Below, piece by piece: positions 6,446-10,851 of a stretch of 10,851 nucleotides of DNA. Each line of letters starts with the position of its first letter. The first letter of the stretch is position 1. The position numbers were made by a program, and so were the translations under genes. Source of the DNA: Phycisphaerales bacterium UBA1161 (GTDB lineage: Bacteria > Planctomycetota > Phycisphaerae > Tepidisphaerales > Tepidisphaeraceae); assembly GCA_002311745.1 (NCBI GenBank), contig DBZL01000056.1, positions 1 through 10,851 of the forward strand. The letters run 5' to 3'. The notes beneath the pieces were generated by a model that had not been told where the DNA came from, ran no database searches, and saw only the letters and a list, made by a program, of their open reading frames with translations.

Positions 6446-6719
6446 AGTCTTGTCCGCCGGTGGTCTCTTCGAGCATCTTTCTCAGATACCCGTTTTCGCG
6501 GCGGGTGGCCTCAAGATCGAAAACCAAATACTTGATGCTCAGGCGAAGATAGTCCAGGCTTTCCTGGAGGCTGCTGACGGTTTGCCGCAGGCGCTCGTGA
6601 CGTGCGCGGGTTTCATCCGCAAGTTTTTCCAGTTTCTGCCGCTCGCTTGAAGGCAACGTGCTGATTTCACCCATCAACTCAGCCAGCTTGTTTTGGAACT
6701 CCTGCTCGCTCATACACAT
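6444..6719 (-). CDS. Small coiled-coil protein of unknown function
   Basis: A 91-residue, almost wholly helical protein. It has no signal peptide, membrane segment or cysteine cluster. Heptad-like spacing of Leu/Ile/Val runs through KLAELMGEISTL, ERQKLEKLADETRARHERL and TVSSLQESLDYLRLSIKYLVFDLEATRRENGYL (48-79), so a dimeric or higher coiled coil is likely. The conserved-looking C-terminal part suggests a partner-binding surface. The start at 6719 is preceded by a repeated AGGAGGAGGAG ribosome binding site; the ATG two codons later (6713) is also possible. The frame is open further upstream, to 6890, but that stretch reads as non-coding and would cross the candidate promoter. It stands alone, 239 bp from the MEMO gene stop and 120 bp before the next gene. 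No specific function can be assigned. Confidence 0.8.
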   Translation of the reverse strand: MCMSEQEFQNKLAELMGEISTLPSSERQKLEKLADETRARHERLRQTVSSLQESLDYLRLSIKYLVFDLEATRRENGYLRKMLEETTGGQD

Positions 6720-6721
6720 CT

Positions 6722-6733
6722 TCTCCTCCTCCT
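6722..6733 (-). promoter_or_regulatory. Very strong repeated Shine-Dalgarno sequence
   Basis: On the minus strand the leader reads AGGAGGAGGAG directly before AAG-ATG. It offers several overlapping anti-SD matches and fixes the start of the coiled-coil gene at 6719 or 6713. Most other genes in this window lack a clear site, so this gene is probably translated strongly. Confidence 0.75.
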
Positions 6734-6750
6734 GTGGAGAGCATCCATAG

Positions 6751-6765
6751 GCAAAGGGTGTTCCA
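6751..6765 (-). promoter_or_regulatory. Candidate sigma54 (RpoN) promoter of the coiled-coil gene
   Basis: The minus strand reads TGGAACACCCTTTGC, close to the TGGCACR-N4-TTGC consensus, with the invariant GG and GC separated by exactly 10 bases. The only mismatch in the core is A for C in TGGCAC. Transcription would start around 6739, leaving about 20 nt of leader that contains the strong ribosome binding site. No enhancer-binding-protein gene is in the window. A match of this quality can occur by chance. Confidence 0.42.
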
Positions 6766-6911
6766 CCTCCGTGGGACCGGCGCGATCCGTCAATGACCGG
6801 ATAAAAAATCGCGCGCTGCGAGACGCGACGTTGGTCGGGCGGACCATTCCGGTCGCACCAATTGTTCCGCATGTCGTGCGGGCACAACATTCGCAGGCGG
6901 CGGCGTTGCAG

Positions 6912-6941
6912 AAAATCGACGCCGAGCCTCGCCCTGGCTCG
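6912..6941 (-). terminator. Possible terminator of the MEMO gene
   Basis: On the minus strand CGAGCC (6941-6936) and GGCTCG (6928-6923) form a 6-bp stem with a 7-nt loop, starting 17 bp after the stop codon. A run of four T (complement of 6915-6912) follows after 7 bases. The T-run is short and set back, so termination would be weak. Confidence 0.35.
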
Positions 6942-6958
6942 CGGTCCATCCGTCGCCG

Positions 6959-7870
6959 CTAACCCACCATAACCGCTGCATACCCAACGGCGTTATCCGG
7001 AGCCTGCGGCGCGACAGCGGCAAGAGTCTGATAACTGTTGGTATGGTGCAGCACCACCGCCTGGCGGGCGCCGCCGGCCTGGCAGGCCGCCATCATCGCC
7101 GCAATCGCCCCCGCCCCGCACGCGTTGTAATGCCTCACCGCCTCGGGCACGATCCGCTGCGGATCCATTTGCGTCATAAGTTCCAGCAGCCGGCGATCAT
7201 TGCCCATCGCCCAATCGATGGCCGATTCGCCCAGGCCCGCCGGTGTGAACCCGTAGTTCGGACCGTAATGGGTCAGATCGCTGCTGGCCAGATAGACCGC
7301 CGAAACCCCCGCCTGGGCCAGCTTCGCCGCCACGACCTGCCCGGTTTCAGCGGCCTGCCCATCCGGCGGCGTTTCGATGGGCAGAATCGATGCCGACGGC
7401 CAAGCCGCCTGAATCAGCGGCAGCTCCACCTCCACGGCATGCTCGTGATCGTGAAACCGGTCGTCAACGGCAAACCTCCGGCCCGTGGCCGCCAGCTCAT
7501 CGCGCAGCAGGGCGCTCACGCGCGATTCGCCGCCTGGAACGGCCCAGCGCGCGTACGAGTCGAGCACGCTGCGATCAATAGGGATGGGCGTGTGGATGGC
7601 ACCGAAAATGACCACGACATCCGGCTTGGGCTGCCGCGCGGCCGCGGCGGCGATGCCCTGGGCCGCAATCGCGCCGCTGCAAATCCATCCCGCGTGCGGC
7701 ACCAGCACACCGGTCGCGCCGGATGAAAACTTCAGCGGCTTTGCCGCCGTGACCGAGCGCGCCTCTTGGAGCAGTTGGGTGGCGGCAGCGCGGCAGCGCT
7801 CCGCCTGCGCGGGATAAAACATTCCCGCCACTGCCGGACTCCGAACGCCTTGGGGGCTTGGGCCGGACAT
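6959..7870 (-). CDS. amrB: AmmeMemoRadiSam system protein B (MEMO family)
   Basis: A 303-residue cytoplasmic protein of the MEMO family, related in fold to LigB-type extradiol dioxygenases. The bacterial biochemical role is not settled; the family often co-occurs with AMMECR1-like and radical SAM proteins. Landmarks are VRSPAVAGMFYP (9-20), VLVPHAGWICSG (55-66, His59), VVVIFGAIHTP (85-95, His93), DHEHAVEVELP (141-151), LASSDLTHYGPNYGF (194-208, His201) and YNACGAGAIAAMM (248-260, Cys251). These His/Cys positions match the pocket described for human MEMO1. The frame is open upstream to 8044, but the family N-terminus begins at the ATG at 7870, which is preferred although no Shine-Dalgarno sequence precedes it. 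A TATATT lies 7 bp before this ATG, so a leaderless message is possible. The gene is divergent from the thioredoxin gene. Neither expected partner is in the window. Confidence 0.92.
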   Translation of the reverse strand: MSGPSPQGVRSPAVAGMFYPAQAERCRAAATQLLQEARSVTAAKPLKFSSGATGVLVPHAGWICSGAIAAQGIAAAAARQPKPDVVVIFGAIHTPIPIDRSVLDSYARWAVPGGESRVSALLRDELAATGRRFAVDDRFHDHEHAVEVELPLIQAAWPSASILPIETPPDGQAAETGQVVAAKLAQAGVSAVYLASSDLTHYGPNYGFTPAGLGESAIDWAMGNDRRLLELMTQMDPQRIVPEAVRHYNACGAGAIAAMMAACQAGGARQAVVLHHTNSYQTLAAVAPQAPDNAVGYAAVMVG

Positions 7871-7877
7871 CCCAATC

Positions 7878-7883
7878 AATATA
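7878..7883 (-). promoter_or_regulatory. Candidate -10 element for a leaderless MEMO transcript
   Basis: The minus strand has TATATT (5 of 6 matches to TATAAT) 7 bp before the MEMO ATG, so transcription would begin at or next to the start codon. There is no recognisable -35 hexamer at 16-18 bp. The lack of a Shine-Dalgarno sequence agrees with a leaderless message. The absence of a -35 would fit an activator bound at the palindrome upstream. Confidence 0.3.
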
Positions 7884-7904
7884 CCCGCACACGCCCCGCC
7901 GCGG

Positions 7905-7919
7905 CGCGAAAATTTCGCG
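7905..7919. promoter_or_regulatory. Palindrome (7-1-7) in the MEMO/thioredoxin divergent region
   Basis: CGCGAAA-A-TTTCGCG is a perfect 7-bp inverted repeat with a single-base centre, lying in non-coding sequence between two divergent genes. Its centre (7912) is about 42 bp upstream of the inferred MEMO transcription start and about 127 bp upstream of the inferred thioredoxin start. The symmetry and the AT core flanked by GC suit a dimeric DNA-binding protein; the identity of such a protein is unknown. Confidence 0.45.
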
Positions 7920-8003
7920 ACATGTGCAAAAGCCCGGGGGATGGCCGTCCCCTGAGCTTCCTGCCGCGTGCAGCCGCGGTTGAGCCTGCCTCCATCCCCC
8001 TCG

Positions 8004-8032
8004 TTGACACCCCTGCGCGGCACTTCTATCAT
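8004..8032 (+). promoter_or_regulatory. Strong sigma70-type promoter of the thioredoxin gene
   Basis: TTGACA (8004-8009, perfect -35) and TATCAT (8027-8032, 5 of 6 for the -10) are separated by exactly 17 bp. Transcription should start near 8039, giving a leader of about 25 nt that includes the GAGGAAA ribosome binding site before the ATG at 8065. This is the clearest promoter in the window and implies constitutive, fairly strong expression. Confidence 0.8.
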
Positions 8033-8064
8033 CCCCCGGACCAAAATTTGAGGAAATCATACCT

Positions 8065-8394
8065 ATGGCCAGCGAAAACGTGACGCAGTTGACCGACGCA
8101 AACTTTGACCAGGAAGTCCTGAATTCCAGCGTTCCCGTACTGGTGGATTTTTGGGCGGAATGGTGCCAGCCGTGCCGCCGATTGGCGCCGACCATCGAAA
8201 AGCTGGCCACGGACTACGCCCATCGCGTCAAGGTGGGCAAACTGGACACGGACGCCAATCACCTCACCGCCAGCAAATACGCCATCAGCGCCATCCCCAC
8301 CGTTCTTTTATTCAAAGGCGGGCAGATCGCCCAGAAGTTTGTCGGCCTCAAACCCGAAAAGGACTTCCGGGATGCCATCGACGCGACCCTGTGA
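8065..8394 (+). CDS. trxA: Thioredoxin with CQPC active site
   Basis: A 109-residue single-domain thioredoxin, the usual size for cytoplasmic TrxA, with no signal peptide. Thioredoxins reduce protein disulfides and are recycled by thioredoxin reductase with NADPH. Visible landmarks are VLVDFWAEWCQPCRRLAP (25-42) with redox cysteines Cys34 and Cys37, the buried Asp28, the cis-proline loop AIPT (77-80, Pro78) and the KGGQ turn before the last strand. The active site is C-Q-P-C rather than the standard C-G-P-C; the second residue tunes redox potential, so the exact role could differ from a general TrxA. The start is fixed by a GAGGAAA ribosome binding site and the family N-terminus. It is transcribed away from the MEMO gene, and the TPR glycosyltransferase follows after 141 bp, with no obvious terminator between. 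Confidence 0.95.
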   Translation: MASENVTQLTDANFDQEVLNSSVPVLVDFWAEWCQPCRRLAPTIEKLATDYAHRVKVGKLDTDANHLTASKYAISAIPTVLLFKGGQIAQKFVGLKPEKDFRDAIDATL

Positions 8395-8449
8395 CGGTCT
8401 ATTCCACTTGAACTGAAATTCCTATAAAAAGGTTTGGGGAAGCCGGGTG

Positions 8450-8476
8450 TTTTTCGGCGCCAAAGACGCCGAAAAG
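8450..8476 (+). other. Strong hairpin between thioredoxin and TPR glycosyltransferase genes
   Basis: TTTTCGGCG (8451-8459) and CGCCGAAAA (8467-8475) form a perfect 9-bp stem, extended by a T-G wobble, around a 7-nt loop. The T-run is on the 5' arm and the A-run on the 3' arm, the reverse of an intrinsic terminator in either direction. It could be a 3'-end stabiliser for the thioredoxin message or a leader structure of the next gene. An AT-rich TATAAA at 8423-8428 just upstream might serve as a -10, but it has no matching -35. Confidence 0.45.
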
Positions 8477-8535
8477 AGCGATTTCCGCTGGCTGCTGGAT
8501 CCGCTCCGAACGCTGGGCACCCAGGGAGAACGCAC

Positions 8536-10605
8536 ATGAGCCAACCCGACCTGGAATTGGCCAAGCAGCATCACCAGGCGGGCCGCCTGGCGGAAGCGGA
8601 GCGATTGTATCGGCAGGTGCTGGCGCAGCAGCCGAACGACTCTGATGCCCTGAATCTGCTGGCGGTCGCGGTGTTTCAGGCCGGCCGTGGTTCAGAAGCG
8701 ATGGACCTGATTCACCGCGCCATCGCCCTGCGGCCGCAGCGCGCCGATTACCTGTACCACCTGGGTCTGATTCACGCAGGGCTGGGGCAAAGCCAACCGG
8801 CCATCGAGGCCTATCAGGGGGCGCTGGAGATTCAGCCGGATTTGCCCGAAGCGCATTTCAACCTCGCGATGTTGCTGCGCGAGCGCCGGCAATGGGAAGC
8901 GGCGGGCGAGGCTTTCCGGCGAGCCATCGCCCTGCGCCCGCAGTGGCCCGAGGCCCTGCAATACCTGGGCGGCGCGCTGCACGCCCTGGGCCGCTGTGAC
9001 CAAGCCATCACCGCCCTTCGCCGGGCCGTCGTCTTACGCCCGGATTATGCCGAGGCATGGAACGATCTGGGCAGCGCTTTGCACACCAAGGGATGCTTCG
9101 ATGAGGCCATCGCCGCGTATCGCCGCGCGCTGGCGGTCCGGCCCCATTATGCCGAGGTGTTCTACAACCTGGCTCTGACTTTTCGCGCTCAGGGGCGGCT
9201 GACCGCGGCCATCGGCGCCCTGCGCCGCGCCGTCAAAATCCGACCGGATTTTGCCGAGGCGCACAACAATCTCGGCAACGCCCTCAAAAACGTCGGCCGG
9301 CTCGAGGAGGCCGTCGAATCTTACCAGCGCGCCGTCACCCTCTGGCCCACCTACGCCGAGGCGCACAGCAACCTGCTTCTGCTGTTGCACTATTGCCCGC
9401 GCTACGATGCCGCGGCGATCCTGCAACAGATGCGAGGCTGGGACCAGCAGCACGCCCAGCCCCTGCGCGCTTGCATCCAACCCCACGCCAACGACCCCAG
9501 CCCCCAGCGACGCCTGCGCATCGGCTACGTCTCGCCCGATTTTTGCGGCCACATCGTCGGCCTCAACCTCCTGCCCCTTTTCCGCGAGCACGACCACCAG
9601 AGCCTCGAAGTCTTTTGCTATGCCAACCTGAGTGGCAGTGACCCGTTCACCGAATACTTCCGCAAATATTGCGACGGCTGGCGCTGCATCGCCGCCGTCG
9701 ACGACCCGCGCGCCGCGCAAATGATCCGCGACGACAAGATCGACCTCCTGGTGGACTTGGCCGGCCACACCGCCAACAACCGCCTGCCCCTGTTTGCCCG
9801 CAAACCCGCGCCCATCCAGGTCACCTTCGGCGGTTATCCGGGCGGCACGGGCCTGTCCACCATGGATTATCACCTCACCGACCCCTACCTCGACCCCCCC
9901 GGCATGACGGAAAGCCATTACGTCGAACGCCTGCTGCGCCTGCCCGACAGCTTCTGGTGCTACGACCCGGAGGTGATGCACGCGGCGCCCGACCCGGAGG
10001 TGTCCGCCTTGCCCGCGCTGATGACCGGCGCCATCACTTTCGGATGCCTGAGCAACTTCTGCAAAGTCAACGACCCCACGTTGCAGCTATGGGCCAAAGT
10101 CCTGGCTGCGATGCCGGCATCGCAGCTTCTGCTGATGGTCCCGCCGGGGCCGCCGCGCCACCACGTCGCCAACGTGCTCGCCGAGCACGGCGTTGCCCCT
10201 CAACGCGTCGAGTTCGTGGGTTACCAGAGCCGCGATCTTTATCTCCAAACCTATCACCGCATCGACTTGGGTTTGGACACGCTTCCGTATAATGGGCATA
10301 CCACCAGCCTGGATGCCATGTGGATGGGTGTGCCGGTGATCACCCTCGTGGGCGCCACGGCCGTCGGGCGCGCGGGGTTCAGCCAGTTGTCCAACCTCGG
10401 CCTACAGACTCTGGTGGCCAACACGCAGGAGCAGTTCGTGCGCATCGCCACCACACTGGCCAATGATCTGCCCAGGCTGGCGGAACTGCGCGCCTCCATG
10501 CGTCAGCGCATGCAACAATCGCCTCTGACCGATGCCAAGCGATTCGCACGCAACGTCGAGTCGGCCTACCGCCAGATGTGGCTCCGATGGTGCCAATCCT
10601 CCTAG
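8536..10605 (+). CDS. TPR-containing O-linked glycosyltransferase (OGT/SPINDLY family, GT41)
   Basis: A 689-residue predicted cytoplasmic enzyme. GT41 proteins transfer a sugar (GlcNAc from UDP-GlcNAc, or fucose from GDP-fucose in SPINDLY) to Ser/Thr of proteins; which sugar and protein apply here is unknown. Residues 1-275 are eight TPRs in exact 34-residue register: a proline recurs at 33, 67, 101, 135, 169, 203, 237 and 271. The catalytic part (about 325-685) shows RIGYVSPDFCGH (328-339, with His339 at the position of the human OGT catalytic-region His498), DLLVDLAGHTANNRLPLF (403-420), GYPGGTG (433-439), FGCLSNFCKVNDP (502-514, Lys510 matching OGT Lys842), and DTLPYNGHTTSLDAMWMGVP (581-600, His588/Asp593 in the nucleotide pocket). 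The ATG at 8536 is set by an AGGGAG ribosome binding site with 7-nt spacing; the frame upstream to 8434 has only a TTG and no domain. A second TPR gene starts one base after its stop codon. Confidence 0.94.
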   Translation: MSQPDLELAKQHHQAGRLAEAERLYRQVLAQQPNDSDALNLLAVAVFQAGRGSEAMDLIHRAIALRPQRADYLYHLGLIHAGLGQSQPAIEAYQGALEIQPDLPEAHFNLAMLLRERRQWEAAGEAFRRAIALRPQWPEALQYLGGALHALGRCDQAITALRRAVVLRPDYAEAWNDLGSALHTKGCFDEAIAAYRRALAVRPHYAEVFYNLALTFRAQGRLTAAIGALRRAVKIRPDFAEAHNNLGNALKNVGRLEEAVESYQRAVTLWPTYAEAHSNLLLLLHYCPRYDAAAILQQMRGWDQQHAQPLRACIQPHANDPSPQRRLRIGYVSPDFCGHIVGLNLLPLFREHDHQSLEVFCYANLSGSDPFTEYFRKYCDGWRCIAAVDDPRAAQMIRDDKIDLLVDLAGHTANNRLPLFARKPAPIQVTFGGYPGGTGLSTMDYHLTDPYLDPPGMTESHYVERLLRLPDSFWCYDPEVMHAAPDPEVSALPALMTGAITFGCLSNFCKVNDPTLQLWAKVLAAMPASQLLLMVPPGPPRHHVANVLAEHGVAPQRVEFVGYQSRDLYLQTYHRIDLGLDTLPYNGHTTSLDAMWMGVPVITLVGATAVGRAGFSQLSNLGLQTLVANTQEQFVRIATTLANDLPRLAELRASMRQRMQQSPLTDAKRFARNVESAYRQMWLRWCQSS

Positions 10606-10606
10606 T

Positions 10607-10851
10607 ATGGCTCTTTCAATGCCCGAAACACCCGTTGATCAACTGTTTGAGACCGCGGTCAGCCACCATCAGGCCGGCAAGCTACAAGAGGCCGAGGCGG
10701 CCTGCCGGCAAATCCTGGCGTCGCGCCCGAATGACGCCGATGTCATCCAACTGCTGGCGGTCGTCTCCTATCAACTTGGCCAAAAGGAGCCGGCCCTGCA
10801 GTTGCTGCGCCGCGCCCTGGAACTCAATCCGCAGGCTCCGGATGGTCACTA
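10607..10851 (+). CDS. TPR protein, N-terminal part (possible second OGT/SPINDLY-type transferase; runs off the window)
   Basis: Positions 10607-10851 encode 81 residues of an open frame, truncated by the window end. It begins MALSMPETPVDQL and continues into TPRs: HHQAGKLQEAEAACRQILA, SRPNDADVIQLLAVVSYQLG, then ALQLLRRALELNPQAP. These align closely with the first two repeats of the preceding glycosyltransferase (HHQAGRLAEAERLYRQVLA, QQPNDSDALNLLAVAVFQAG), so it is a tandem paralogue. By analogy it may carry a GT41 domain downstream, but only TPRs are visible. The ATG at 10607 is one base after the upstream TAG, which favours translational coupling; an ATG at 10619 is an alternative. No separate ribosome binding site is evident. 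Confidence 0.8.
   Translation, partial: MALSMPETPVDQLFETAVSHHQAGKLQEAEAACRQILASRPNDADVIQLLAVVSYQLGQKEPALQLLRRALELNPQAPDGH

Noticed and set aside
6720..6890. N-terminal extension of the coiled-coil protein up to 6890
   Set aside because: The strong ribosome binding site directly precedes the ATG at 6719, and the upstream translation has no helical character.
7871..8044. N-terminal extension of the MEMO protein up to 8044
   Set aside because: It would run through the palindrome and the opposing thioredoxin promoter, and the family N-terminus starts at the ATG at 7870.
8450..8476. Intrinsic terminator for the thioredoxin gene
   Set aside because: The hairpin is strong, but T is on the 5' arm and A on the 3' arm with no T-run after it, so it does not fit a terminator in either direction.
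8434..8535. N-terminal extension of the glycosyltransferase from a TTG at 8434
   Set aside because: The ATG at 8536 has an AGGGAG ribosome binding site at ideal spacing and begins directly with the first TPR. The extension is basic, non-homologous and contains the intergenic hairpin.
8395..8535. Riboswitch (for example a c-di-GMP type) in the glycosyltransferase leader
   Set aside because: Some G-rich pairing is possible, but the conserved core elements of the classes I know were not found.
8536..9360. Nucleotide-level tandem repeat array
   Set aside because: The periodicity of about 102 bp comes from the 34-residue TPRs in a coding frame and is protein-level, not a DNA satellite or CRISPR array.
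9034..9981. Minus-strand open frame opposite the TPR glycosyltransferase
   Set aside because: It is the mirror of the repeated TPR coding sequence and shows no independent motif or ribosome binding site.

Overview
The window is GC-rich, densely coded bacterial chromosome. The gene content suggests a planctomycete, most likely a Phycisphaerae-type lineage: a SPINDLY/OGT-type TPR glycosyltransferase with a tandem TPR paralogue, a stand-alone MEMO protein, a rhomboid-TPR fusion, a BatA-like vWA membrane protein, a STAS/RsbW-type pair and several lineage-restricted exported proteins. This is inference from protein character; there is no rRNA or other taxonomic marker here. No tRNA, rRNA, CRISPR array, transposase or integrase was seen.

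Left block (61-5698, all minus strand, transcribed right to left). In order of transcription: an exported protein with a tandemly duplicated domain (5698-4733); a BatA-like vWA membrane protein (4695-3031); a STAS anti-sigma-factor-antagonist-like protein (2961-2587); an RsbW/SpoIIAB-type ATPase/kinase (2570-2070); a rhomboid intramembrane protease with a C-terminal TPR region (1987-782); and a class I SAM methyltransferase (774-61). Gaps are 37, 69, 16, 82 and 7 bp, so this may be one transcription unit or two. A plausible sigma70-like promoter lies just upstream of the first gene. The theme is envelope and signalling: one exported protein, two membrane proteins and a partner-switching pair with no sigma factor beside it.

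Middle block (5838-7870, minus strand). Three separately spaced genes: a small exported protein of unknown function with a strong ribosome binding site, a 91-residue coiled-coil protein with a candidate sigma54 promoter and a strong ribosome binding site, and an AmmeMemoRadiSam system protein B (MEMO) homologue. The longest stretch without a gene is the 239 bp between the coiled-coil gene and the MEMO gene (6720-6958); it holds the candidate sigma54 promoter and a weak terminator-like hairpin.

Right block (8065-end, plus strand). A thioredoxin with a CQPC active site lies divergent from the MEMO gene across a 194-bp region that carries a near-consensus sigma70 promoter and a 7-1-7 bp palindrome. 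It is followed by a 689-residue TPR-OGT glycosyltransferase with eight in-register 34-residue repeats. One base after its stop codon a second TPR gene begins, and it runs off the window.

The strongest leads for something undescribed are the duplicated-domain exported protein linked to a vWA membrane protein and a STAS/RsbW pair, and the tandem TPR glycosyltransferase locus, whose acceptor is unknown.
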